From positions 1-64,000 of the forward strand of contig CALZGM010000008.1 in assembly GCA_945787015.1 (NCBI GenBank): 64,000 bases of DNA, given 5' to 3'. The DNA is from an uncultured Roseburia sp. (lineage in GTDB: Bacteria; Bacillota; Clostridia; Lachnospirales; Lachnospiraceae). The translations under genes and the position numbers were made by a program. This document shows, in pieces, positions 24,699 to 33,401 of the stretch (positions are counted from its first letter, which is position 1; every line of letters starts with the position of its first letter). The notes beneath the pieces are model-generated. The model was given only the letters and a program-made list of their open reading frames with translations. It was not told where the DNA came from and made no database searches.

Positions 24699-25622
24699 AT
24701 GGGCACATATGTGATTGGTGATATTCATGGATGCTATGAGGAATTCATAGCCCTGGTTGAAAAAATCGAAAAGCAAGATCCGACGGCCTATTTTATCTTA
24801 GTTGGAGATATTATAGACCGTGGTCCTGATACGATTAAGATGCTTCGTTGGGCAATGGATTACTGCAATAAACCGGATGGAGAATTTGAACTGATTCTGG
24901 GAAATCACGAATATGAGAAAATTTCGCTTTTAGAAAGATATTTTTCCTTTCGTGAGGATGGATTGGCGAATTCTATGGAAGAGTTTTGCAAGAAAAGACA
25001 GGATGATTTCTATCATTTTGGAAGTACATTAGCGGATGAGCATATTTCCGATGAAGAGATAAAACAATATTATCGTTTCTTTCAATCGCTTCCGGTATAC
25101 AAGGAACTAGATGTAACCATTCAGGGCAAGAGACAGCATTTTATCATTGTGCATGGTGGACTTCGAATAGATTTCGTGAATCAAGATGAGACGTTTAAAA
25201 AGTCGACGCTTACAAAAAAAGGATTATTCTACGAAGCTAGAAAAGACGGGCATAATACGATAGATAAAATTGTATGGGATAGGCGGTCGGTAACGTTAAG
25301 GCGGACGATAATCATTCATGGACATACACCAACCTGTGATGATCCGAATATAGATGGAAGAATCGAATTCGGACGGAAGAAAGTGAATGTAGATGGTGGC
25401 TGTGTGTATCGGAGCAAGGAGTATCCAAATGCAAATCTTGCAGCACTTCGCTTGGAAGATTTGGAGGAGTTTTATAGTTATGACCCGAGTCCAATTACAG
25501 AATCGAATAAAGAAAAGAAGGATCAACTATTGAAACGAAAACGTAGAATGTCAAAGAAAAAGTTGAATGCTTTGATGAAAGAAGCAGAGCAAGTGCTTGG
25601 AAAGATGAAAGAAAATGAATGA
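24699..25622 (+). CDS. PPP-family metallophosphatase (Ser/Thr phosphatase-like)
   Basis: Calcineurin-like phosphoesterase of 307 aa with a complete PPP signature: GDIHGCYEE (residue ~7), GDIIDRGPD (~40), GNHEYE (~75), VHGG (~155) and HGHTP (~208). These bind two metals and catalyse phosphoester hydrolysis, in this family usually of phosphoserine/threonine or of dinucleotide polyphosphates. ATG 24699 follows GGAGG with 8-nt spacing; the in-frame GTG at 24678 is rejected for lack of one. The C-terminus is lysine-rich and helical. It overlaps the next gene by 8 nt. Location between a small protein and AddAB-like enzymes suggests a signalling or nucleotide-turnover role in that system. Confidence 0.8.
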   Translation: MGTYVIGDIHGCYEEFIALVEKIEKQDPTAYFILVGDIIDRGPDTIKMLRWAMDYCNKPDGEFELILGNHEYEKISLLERYFSFREDGLANSMEEFCKKRQDDFYHFGSTLADEHISDEEIKQYYRFFQSLPVYKELDVTIQGKRQHFIIVHGGLRIDFVNQDETFKKSTLTKKGLFYEARKDGHNTIDKIVWDRRSVTLRRTIIIHGHTPTCDDPNIDGRIEFGRKKVNVDGGCVYRSKEYPNANLAALRLEDLEEFYSYDPSPITESNKEKKDQLLKRKRRMSKKKLNALMKEAEQVLGKMKENE

Positions 25623-26220
25623 TTTAATAGTTACTGAATATCGGGAAGAAGGAATATTAAAAGGAACTCTTACACATTCAGACGAAACCATAGATGGTTA
25701 CATGAATTACATAGGCTTGAAATTACATGAGGCTGGGGAAGAAAACGGTTTAGTCGCGATTGAATTGAGAGTGACTCCAAGGGTAGAGGATATAGAATTG
25801 CTTTCCCGCATGATGAAAATGAACATGACCGATGCATGGGAATATTTTTTAAAAATATTCCCTATTTTGCTAGAGGAATGTGATTCTTACAGAGTGGAGT
25901 TTGAGAATGGTATCATAATTTATCATACATCGGACAGCAGATATTGGAAAATGAACTTAGGGGATGGTCTGGCAGGCAGGGAGCAGGAAATTCCAAAAGG
26001 GTACATTATGATTATGAAAAAAGGCGCCTTTGAGGGAAAAACGATAAATCTTACGAAATATCTTAGAGAAGATTTGGACTCTGGGCCTGTTATGAATCCG
26101 GAAAAACAGGCGCAGCTTTATGAAAGCTATATAAAGAGATACAGAGATCTCTTTTTAAGAATGAAAAATGGAACAATGGACAATTTTTTGTATAAGGCAA
26201 AAATGCTTGGACTAGTATAA
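25615..26220 (+). CDS. Hypothetical protein in AddAB-like operon
   Basis: A 201-aa soluble protein without recognised domains. Start ATG 25615 overlaps the phosphatase stop (ATGAATGA), so it is translationally coupled. The middle contains IELRVTPRVEDIELLSRMM and an aromatic patch YHTSDSRYWKMNLGDGLAG; the end is helical and basic. No metal, P-loop or membrane feature. Separated by 14 nt from the AddB-like gene. Likely a dedicated partner of the phosphatase or of the nuclease-helicase pair, but this rests on position alone. Confidence 0.55.
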   Translation: MNDLIVTEYREEGILKGTLTHSDETIDGYMNYIGLKLHEAGEENGLVAIELRVTPRVEDIELLSRMMKMNMTDAWEYFLKIFPILLEECDSYRVEFENGIIIYHTSDSRYWKMNLGDGLAGREQEIPKGYIMIMKKGAFEGKTINLTKYLREDLDSGPVMNPEKQAQLYESYIKRYRDLFLRMKNGTMDNFLYKAKMLGLV

Positions 26221-26234
26221 GAGGAGCGCTTAAG

Positions 26235-29102
26235 ATGAAGTTAGAGGAGTTTTTACAAATTGAAGGAAAAAAAATTATCCTTTCTAATAAAGTATCGAAT
26301 GGGAATGCGTGTATTCGAATCTGCAATATTCGTAAAGGCATTGACACGCTGAATGTCAAAACAATGAAGGTAGAGGATATTGTTGTAGAACTTTGTCAGG
26401 CATATTGTGCGATTTCTGAAGAGGAAATGCCTGACGTGATTGATGACCGTCTGTCAGAAATCTTGCTGAATAAAGTATTGATGGATGGAAGCTACACCTG
26501 CTTTCCAAAGAAGAGCCTTTCAAAGTTTACCGTGAGTAAATTAAAAGAAGTGACAGATGAGCTTCGAAAGAATATAAGAACCAATGCATTCGAACAGTCA
26601 ATAGATCCAAAGATTCGAGAACTTCGGACAATGATTCTTGAGTATGAGAAATTGCTTAAGGAAGAAAAGCTGGCAGATTATCCACTGCTCCTCGACCATG
26701 CGATTTGGATTCTGGAAAAAGGTAAGCTTGATATCGACATGTTACTTCCATGGACAAAGGAGGTACATTTTGGGGACCTTGAAAATAATATCTGGTATAC
26801 CAAAGAAAGACTGGTTCTGCAAAAGCTTCTTTCTGTATGCAAGAACGCCTCTTTTGATGAATTAGTTTATCTAAATGATGACACATCCAATCATGGAAAA
26901 ATTTCATTTGATTTTTACAGGGCATATGGAATTGCAAATGAGATTTCCCAGGCAATCAGAGGAATCGAGCAGAGTTCTGATACAGCCATTTACTATTCGG
27001 ATCCGGTATATGTAAATTTTCTTCGAGCTGCACTGGATCAGGCACGGATTCCATACACTTTTTCAAAAGGAATCAAAGCAGTGGATACAGACACCGTACA
27101 GTTTTTAAAAGGAATTCTTCTTATGGCAGAGGAGGACTTTTTATATGCAAGGCTTGAAGATGTAATCAACAATCGTTTGATGACTTTTTATAATGTCGCA
27201 ACCGATGAAGTAATGTTAAATCCAATGAAAGCGTATCGTGACTCTCTACGTGATGGAATAGGTTGGGGCTATGACCGAATCCTATCCTGGTGTACAGATA
27301 ATAAAAACGATGAGCGCCCATTACGGAGAGTGTATGTATCCTTTTTAACAGAATTGTTGGATGTATTTATTGATTTGGAAAAAGGCGTAGAGAATAGCGT
27401 CGTTGAAATTTATCAAAGACTCCTTAACTTTATGAGAAAGTATACATATGCTTCTAATAAAGAGTGGATAAAGTTGAAGAGTTCTTTGGAAGCAGAAATT
27501 CCCCGTCTAAGCTATTTTAATGAAGCCAAATGGTCTCTTTCTGAGAAAGTAAATTACCTTTCAGAAATGCTGGACGAGCTTATTATTTCGGATACAGAAG
27601 GCAGTGATGGGGTAGTGCTTGCACCGATGAACAGCTTTTTTGTGATAGAAAGAAAAAATGTTTTTTTGATTGGACTTGCGGCATCTGTATTTCAGCTTGA
27701 TACAAAGCAATCTCCAATCCTGTCTGATGAGGAAAAAATAAAATATATCCTGAATGCAAATGAGACGGTGGACTTATCTACAAATCGTAATGCAAGAAGG
27801 AAAAAAGCAGTGGTTGATGCGTTAAAGACGATGGATGAAGGTAGGGTAACCATGATTTACAGCTCGTATGACACGATTGCGCTTCGAGAAAATAGTAAAT
27901 CTGTATTCTTTCTTGAGATGTCAGATAATCAGGAGGTCAAGCAGGCCGATGGCTATGATTTTGTAAAAGAAGATTTACTCTTTGACGCAGCTAAAATGAG
28001 GGACGTTTTGGATCGGGTTGATGAGTTTGTGGAGCGAAAGCCGGTACCACAGCGCGAGTGGGAGACCCCACAGAACACACCAATGAGTGCGAGTGGGATG
28101 CAAACGCTTCTTGGCTGCCCGCTTGCATATTACTACCAGTACATGAATTACCTGACAGTGTACGATGAGCTTGAGAAAAATGGATATGAATGGTTGTCTG
28201 CCGCAGCAAAGGGAAATCTGTGTCATAGGACGCTGGAGAAATACTTCGAATCGGCATTTCCTCCAGCGGGAAAATTACAGAGTAACGTGGATGAGGCGCT
28301 GTTTGATCAGATATTTATGGAGCAAATCGAAATTGCAAAGAAAGAACAACCATATCCGTCGGTGATTATTGAGCAAAAAGAAGAGCAGCTCTATCGAAAG
28401 CTTATTCATACATATCTTGAGAAGCTGCATCGTGAGTGGGAGCAGGCGAAAAACGAGGGTAAGGAATGGAAGATTATTGGCTGCGAATTGGGATTTGACT
28501 CGCTGCCTTACATAAGTAACCTGGAAGATCGTTATAATTTCATCTTGATGCTGCGAGGCTCTATTGACCGAATGGATGGATATGTGGATATGGAGGGCAA
28601 TCTAAACATACGAATTATTGATTATAAGACTGGGCGCAAAAAGAAAAAGGCAGAAGAAGTAGAGGAAGGTATTCAGATTCAGCACTATATCTATGCGTAT
28701 GCTGCGCTGGATTATGTAAAAAAGCATATACGTGAGATTCAGGAAATGTTTAGCGTGCCGGAAATAAAGGATATTCTGTTTGAGCAGGTAGCATATTCAT
28801 TCCCTTATGAGAAACCTTCGAAGGAAGAAAAATATGATGAAATCGATGTGACAGAACTGGTAAATGAAAGAATCCTTTCCGGTACGGATTGGATGGAAAA
28901 AACATTACTGCTTCCGGAGAATATAAGCGAGGCTCTATCAGATACGATTGGAGCTCTTCAGAATGGAAGACCGGATGATTTTTCAAGGAATTGTCAGAAG
29001 ATGATTGACCGAAAAAGAGATGCCTTTGAGGAGCAATCGCTGGTAAAGTTTTGCGATTCAAATTACTGTAGATACAAGTCCATTTGTCGAGAGTGGCTTT
29101 AA
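26235..29102 (+). CDS. AddB-like PD-(D/E)XK nuclease subunit
   Basis: A 955-aa protein resembling the AddB/RexB half of AddAB DNA end-processing nucleases. The C-terminal nuclease is clear: GNLCHRTLEKYF (residue ~660), IIDYKTGRKKKKAEE (~794, the D...ExK catalytic segment with Lys), and a Cys set comprising one in LLGCPLAYYYQY and three in CDSNYCRYKSIC at the very end, fitting the iron-sulphur pin of AddB/Cas4-type nucleases. The C-x4-C spacing is looser than the usual C-x2-C. The N-terminal P-loop of classical AddB (GxxGxGK) is not visible, and the protein is ~200 aa shorter. ATG 26235 follows AGAGGAG. Followed 16 nt later by the AddA-like gene. Confidence 0.8.
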   Translation: MKLEEFLQIEGKKIILSNKVSNGNACIRICNIRKGIDTLNVKTMKVEDIVVELCQAYCAISEEEMPDVIDDRLSEILLNKVLMDGSYTCFPKKSLSKFTVSKLKEVTDELRKNIRTNAFEQSIDPKIRELRTMILEYEKLLKEEKLADYPLLLDHAIWILEKGKLDIDMLLPWTKEVHFGDLENNIWYTKERLVLQKLLSVCKNASFDELVYLNDDTSNHGKISFDFYRAYGIANEISQAIRGIEQSSDTAIYYSDPVYVNFLRAALDQARIPYTFSKGIKAVDTDTVQFLKGILLMAEEDFLYARLEDVINNRLMTFYNVATDEVMLNPMKAYRDSLRDGIGWGYDRILSWCTDNKNDERPLRRVYVSFLTELLDVFIDLEKGVENSVVEIYQRLLNFMRKYTYASNKEWIKLKSSLEAEIPRLSYFNEAKWSLSEKVNYLSEMLDELIISDTEGSDGVVLAPMNSFFVIERKNVFLIGLAASVFQLDTKQSPILSDEEKIKYILNANETVDLSTNRNARRKKAVVDALKTMDEGRVTMIYSSYDTIALRENSKSVFFLEMSDNQEVKQADGYDFVKEDLLFDAAKMRDVLDRVDEFVERKPVPQREWETPQNTPMSASGMQTLLGCPLAYYYQYMNYLTVYDELEKNGYEWLSAAAKGNLCHRTLEKYFESAFPPAGKLQSNVDEALFDQIFMEQIEIAKKEQPYPSVIIEQKEEQLYRKLIHTYLEKLHREWEQAKNEGKEWKIIGCELGFDSLPYISNLEDRYNFILMLRGSIDRMDGYVDMEGNLNIRIIDYKTGRKKKKAEEVEEGIQIQHYIYAYAALDYVKKHIREIQEMFSVPEIKDILFEQVAYSFPYEKPSKEEKYDEIDVTELVNERILSGTDWMEKTLLLPENISEALSDTIGALQNGRPDDFSRNCQKMIDRKRDAFEEQSLVKFCDSNYCRYKSICREWL

Positions 29103-29118
29103 GTAGGAGGAGAAGAGT

Positions 29119-32100
29119 ATGAGGTCGAATTTGACGGAGAGTCAAAAACGTTTTGAAATTGAAAACAGAATCGACTTAAATATGTTTGTGGAGGCTGGCG
29201 CCGGTGCAGGAAAAACAACGCTGATTGTAAAGCGAATTCTTAATCAGCTGAAAAACGGAATTGCACCGGGAGAAATTGTAGTGATTACCTTTACGAATGC
29301 GGCGGCGGAGGAACTGCGCGGAAGAATTGCCGAAGGGGTAAAGCAGGCAAATTTAACACAGGCATTGTCGCATCTGGATGAAATGAACATTTCCACAATA
29401 CATGCTTTTTGCAATGTGCTTCTGAAAGAGCAGGCAATCATGGCTGGTCTGCCGATTGATTTGACATTAATGGATGAGAAAGAAAGCGTTCTGCTTAAGA
29501 AAAAATATCTGACAGAATTTATGTCAAAGCTTACCTCGGTGGAGTGGGATGTATTAGAGGCGGATGCCGCAGAGAATGAGGCCAGATGGCTGACAAAGTC
29601 CTATCTGGAGGATCTGTATCTGCAGATCTGTGATTTGACGCAGGATACCAATATTATTATGCAAAAGCAAGTGGTTCCTGTTGCTGATTTTCTGAAGTCA
29701 TTTGGTGAATTCCTTGAGCAGTTTGACGTGGAATTATTAGGGGCTGCCAATGCAATCAATAATGGCAGTTATCTTACTTTGGAGAATCTGGCATCCGATG
29801 AAAAGCTCTGCAGTGCAAAGACAAAAAATTATATTGAGGCAAGAGGGCTGGATGATTTTGTTCAGATGGAAAATGCAGTGCTAAAAATCTTTTCGACAAA
29901 AGCTGTATTTTTCAAAACCTCCAATCTGCCGGCTGCATATAATAAAGAGCTTGCCACGCCATACAACAATGGGCTCGAGCAACTGGTAAATGAACAGATG
30001 AATCAGATATCAGGATATGCGTTTGGCTCATCGGATAAAGAGAATACCTACATCGAACAGCTTATGAACAGCGAAAAAAAGGAGCGCCATTTTCAGACGT
30101 TAATCGAGTATGCCAAGAAAGCAAAGGCATATTATTATGAAAACCGTCCATGCAATATGGTTTCCAATGATAACATTTTAGAGCTGACAAGAGATTTAAT
30201 CTGTAACAATGATGACGTGGTCTCTTTCTTTATGCAAAAGTATAAATGCTTTTATGTGGATGAATTTCAGGATACCGATCAGGTACAGGCTTCATTTATT
30301 TACCGGTTAGCATCCGATCTTTCTGACACGAATCACAGAAAGCTTCGAGACGGAGCTCTTTTTGTAGTGGGAGATCCAAAGCAGTCCATCTACCGTTTTC
30401 GTGGAGCCCAGCCGAAGGTTTATTTTGACATAAAGGAACGTATGGAATCGGATACAATGAAAAATGCCTGCGTATATGAGCTTGCGAAGAATTTTCGCTC
30501 GAATGGTGAAATCATAACCTGGGTGAATGAAAAGTTTTCCGAATCTGATGAGGTAATGCCAATTGTAGATGAAAATCATCCCTATATGAGCATGGAATTT
30601 GATAAGGATGTTTATCAATCACCAGCCGATCCCAAGAAACTGATTCATGGTGTATATCGATATCAGACTGGTGATGCTGCCTTCTATGGTAAGATGAAGG
30701 TCAAGAAGACCAGACAAAAGAATAATGTAAAGTATACGGATATTGTTGAAATCGAAGGCTATTCGTATGCGCAGGATTCTACAGAGAATGATATCAAAGC
30801 AGTTGTGAACCTCATTTTGAATCTGAAAAATGGCAATTATACAATTACGGATTATCACTTTGGAGAAGATGGTACAGCAATTGCTTATGAACGCCCAATT
30901 GAATATAAGGATTTCCTTCTAATCAGTCAGGATACGAAAAAAATGATTGAATATCTATCTGCGTTAAAGGCTTATGGTATTCCCGTTCGGTTTGACGGAA
31001 GGGCAGACATTTCGCAGCAAAAAGCGTTAAATGCGTATGTCAGATTATATGGCTATATCATGAATCCGAAAGAGCCATTTATGCGGATGGCGGCAAAGGA
31101 AGCTGTTCGACAATTAGGACTGGTTGACGAAGAGAAGCAATTAGAAAAATATGCAGATGCCTTTTTAGATTTCTTATACTATAGCTGTAAGGATATGACG
31201 GCATATGGACAGGCATACTTTTTGGAGAAGCAGCTTTCCGCAATCCTTGATAAAGATAGGGCATATAGTCAGATTGAGGTATATACGATTCAAGGCAGGC
31301 TTCGCCAGATGATTGAAACCATATTTCGTGATGTATCAGGAACCGGAATTCTGATTGAAAAAGCATTTCAGGAGTATTTGACTGAAACAGTAGAGCATGA
31401 GCTTTCTTTAGAGGAAAATCCGGATGCCGTTCGATTTATGAATTTACACAAGTCAAAGGGATTAGAAGGTAATATTGTAATCATTCTTGACCGCCGGGGA
31501 CACAGGAAGGGTGCGATACAAAGCTTTCGGGAGGAGCAAAGCTTTTATCCCGGCATCAAAGAATGGTCTTCTGTTTCCGGACTTCAGCAATATAAGGATA
31601 AGAATGACGCAGAGAATGCAGCGGAATTTCATAGGTTAGAATATGTTGCCGTTACCAGAGCAAAGCAGGCGGTTATCTTTATGAATGTTGTGGAGCATGG
31701 TGGTATTTTTGCGACTTCCAAGGTAAATTCAAGTACACACAAGCTTGAAGGGGATGCAAATGGAAGCTATAATTATCAAATCAATGAGTGCCCATCTGTC
31801 GAGGATATCATAAAGGAAAAAGACAATACCTGTAAGATTCCTTCCCCGAAGGGCTGTTATGATTATGCGAAGGATGGATATGCAAAACAGCAGACTTCAG
31901 AGCAAAAACCTGTGGCAGCGTACGAGAAGAAAAGCCCTTCGGGACTTGAGGCAGACAGTCCGACGAGGCGTCATGCTAAGGAGCAGGAAATAGCGAAAGG
32001 AAGAAAAGAGAGCGAAGAGTATGCGAAGTCATTGTATCGTCCGGTGGGAAATATTATGGGTAATATTTTACATCGTACCATGGAACTTCTGATTGGGCGA

Positions 32101-32637
32101 TTTGATGGAACACTATCCCGGGATCGAGACATGCAGAGAATCGCATACATCTGTATGATGCAGGCTGTTATGGAAAATGAAAAGGATATTCCAAAGCAGG
32201 AGCAGGTGGAAGATTACAAACGGTTTGTTGCATTTGCTGCCTTTTATTATTATAAATGGCTTCTTAAGAATCAGATTATGAAGGGGGTAAAAGCAGTTCA
32301 TACGGAGCTTCCCTTCTCCTATTTTACGAAGGAAGCTTCGCAGGATGTATGGATGAATGGAACTGCAGATTTGATTCTTGAATATGAAGATGGCACGGTG
32401 CGACTGATTGATTACAAATCTGATAATGACTTTTTAATCGATGAAGCATCTATGGAAAGAAGCTTTGTTGAAATTTATAAGCCACAATTGGATGAGTATA
32501 AGAAAATTATTGTAAGAATGCTCCATGTACCAATCGAAAAAATCGAGACAGCGGTGGTATCCTTCTCCCAGAAGGACGAGAAGGGGCATATGCTTTCGGA
32601 CAAAGAAGTTCGCGTGAGATATACCATAATTTCATAA
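29119..32637 (+). CDS. AddA-like UvrD helicase-nuclease
   Basis: A 1172-aa SF1A helicase with a C-terminal PD-(D/E)XK nuclease, the AddA architecture (classical AddA ~1230 aa). Walker A is EAGAGAGKTTLIVKRI (residue ~20), motif Ia VITFTNAAAEELRGRI, motif II FYVDEFQDTDQVQASF (~378), motif III VVGDPKQSIYRFRGAQ, motif V NLHKSKGLEGNIVII, motif VI RLEYVAVTRAKQAV, and the nuclease LIDYKSDNDF near residue 1097. With the AddB-like protein it probably unwinds and degrades double-stranded DNA ends. ATG 29119 follows TAGGAGGAGAAGAG. It closes operon A, with a strong terminator 8 nt after the stop. Distinct from housekeeping AddA in its operon partners and promoter. Confidence 0.85.
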   Translation: MRSNLTESQKRFEIENRIDLNMFVEAGAGAGKTTLIVKRILNQLKNGIAPGEIVVITFTNAAAEELRGRIAEGVKQANLTQALSHLDEMNISTIHAFCNVLLKEQAIMAGLPIDLTLMDEKESVLLKKKYLTEFMSKLTSVEWDVLEADAAENEARWLTKSYLEDLYLQICDLTQDTNIIMQKQVVPVADFLKSFGEFLEQFDVELLGAANAINNGSYLTLENLASDEKLCSAKTKNYIEARGLDDFVQMENAVLKIFSTKAVFFKTSNLPAAYNKELATPYNNGLEQLVNEQMNQISGYAFGSSDKENTYIEQLMNSEKKERHFQTLIEYAKKAKAYYYENRPCNMVSNDNILELTRDLICNNDDVVSFFMQKYKCFYVDEFQDTDQVQASFIYRLASDLSDTNHRKLRDGALFVVGDPKQSIYRFRGAQPKVYFDIKERMESDTMKNACVYELAKNFRSNGEIITWVNEKFSESDEVMPIVDENHPYMSMEFDKDVYQSPADPKKLIHGVYRYQTGDAAFYGKMKVKKTRQKNNVKYTDIVEIEGYSYAQDSTENDIKAVVNLILNLKNGNYTITDYHFGEDGTAIAYERPIEYKDFLLISQDTKKMIEYLSALKAYGIPVRFDGRADISQQKALNAYVRLYGYIMNPKEPFMRMAAKEAVRQLGLVDEEKQLEKYADAFLDFLYYSCKDMTAYGQAYFLEKQLSAILDKDRAYSQIEVYTIQGRLRQMIETIFRDVSGTGILIEKAFQEYLTETVEHELSLEENPDAVRFMNLHKSKGLEGNIVIILDRRGHRKGAIQSFREEQSFYPGIKEWSSVSGLQQYKDKNDAENAAEFHRLEYVAVTRAKQAVIFMNVVEHGGIFATSKVNSSTHKLEGDANGSYNYQINECPSVEDIIKEKDNTCKIPSPKGCYDYAKDGYAKQQTSEQKPVAAYEKKSPSGLEADSPTRRHAKEQEIAKGRKESEEYAKSLYRPVGNIMGNILHRTMELLIGRFDGTLSRDRDMQRIAYICMMQAVMENEKDIPKQEQVEDYKRFVAFAAFYYYKWLLKNQIMKGVKAVHTELPFSYFTKEASQDVWMNGTADLILEYEDGTVRLIDYKSDNDFLIDEASMERSFVEIYKPQLDEYKKIIVRMLHVPIEKIETAVVSFSQKDEKGHMLSDKEVRVRYTIIS

Positions 32638-32645
32638 TCTATTTT

Positions 32646-32680
32646 TAGGGACTGTAACATCTCGTTGCAGTTCCTATTTT
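32646..32680 (+). terminator. Terminator of the AddAB-like operon
   Basis: Thirteen-base-pair stem with two G-U pairs, TAGGGACTGTAAC (32646-32658) / GTTGCAGTTCCTA (32664-32676), loop ATCTC, then TTTTT. Confidence 0.85.
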
Positions 32681-32685
32681 TGTGC

Positions 32686-32724
32686 CAAATTTGACCGTTT
32701 TTAATTACAAACAGACGTTATAAT
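32686..32724 (+). promoter_or_regulatory. Putative WYL-regulated promoter, operon B
   Basis: CAAATTTG (32686-32693) within GTGCCAAATTTGACCGTTT, with TATAAT at 32719-32724. Spacing from palindrome to -10 is 33 bp, identical to operon A, and the flanks GTGyCAAATTTGrCCrTTT are shared. No -35 box at 17 bp. Confidence 0.65.
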
Positions 32725-32774
32725 AAGTCCACAGTTCAGACAAGAGGCGAAAACAGGAAGGAGAGAGAGGATTT

Positions 32775-33389
32775 ATGAAATGGAAATTTGAAGAAACCGA
32801 TCAGACGATGCAATCCATATCCATCGAAGAAATGATTGATGAACTTCGCAGAAAGGGGAGTGTGTCTGTGGCAGGAGGAACAGTAAAGATAATTGCGGTC
32901 CTAAAAAGAATGATTGGGGAGATTGGCATATATGAGCTGGTAATGAGCCGTTCCCCTTTTTTTCAGCCGGATGGAACAACGACAGAGACTGGTAAGGAAA
33001 CGAGCGAGCTTACATTTGAAACGGTAGAAGATTTCGATACATATACATTAGCAAATCAAGACTTTTTACGATGTGAGTATTGTGGAAGATTTCCAAAGAA
33101 AAATTACTGGTATGTAAAAGATAACAAGCAACAAAACGGCATGTGTTTGTGTACGAATCAATGTCTGCATAGATTTTTTAGAAAATATGCCTCTCGGATG
33201 GGAGAAAAAGGAGAGACAGAAGCGGAGGCGATTCTTGTAGTGCCGGATCAAAAGCCTCTCGACGATGATCTGGATTTTTCCATCATTCACAGCAATGTTC
33301 AGTTACAAAAGAAGTTTTTTGAGAAGCAAAATCAAAATGTGAAGGTCTGTAGCAATTTACAATTGGAAAGTATTGAGGATGTATTTTAG
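32775..33389 (+). CDS. Hypothetical zinc-finger-like protein, first gene of AAA+/ClpP operon
   Basis: A 204-aa protein of unknown family. ATG 32775 follows AAGGAGAGAGAGG. The centre has a likely zinc site: CEYCGRFPKKNYWYV (C-x2-C, residues ~98-101), then MCLCTNQCLHRFF (~124-132) supplying further Cys. The N-terminal part is helical (SIEEMIDELRRKG), and the C-terminal part is acidic then helical. It is the first gene downstream of the second CAAATTTG promoter, 12 nt before the AAA+ gene. It may be an adaptor that brings substrates to the AAA+/ClpP pair, by analogy with zinc-binding adaptors; that is inference only. Confidence 0.55.
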   Translation: MKWKFEETDQTMQSISIEEMIDELRRKGSVSVAGGTVKIIAVLKRMIGEIGIYELVMSRSPFFQPDGTTTETGKETSELTFETVEDFDTYTLANQDFLRCEYCGRFPKKNYWYVKDNKQQNGMCLCTNQCLHRFFRKYASRMGEKGETEAEAILVVPDQKPLDDDLDFSIIHSNVQLQKKFFEKQNQNVKVCSNLQLESIEDVF

Positions 33390-33401
33390 GAGGAAACCAT
33401 T

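Noticed and set aside
26235..32637. Annotating the pair as the housekeeping addA/addB
   Set aside because: The AddB-like protein lacks the N-terminal P-loop and is short, and the operon adds a phosphatase and unknown genes under a special promoter; a paralogous accessory system is more likely.
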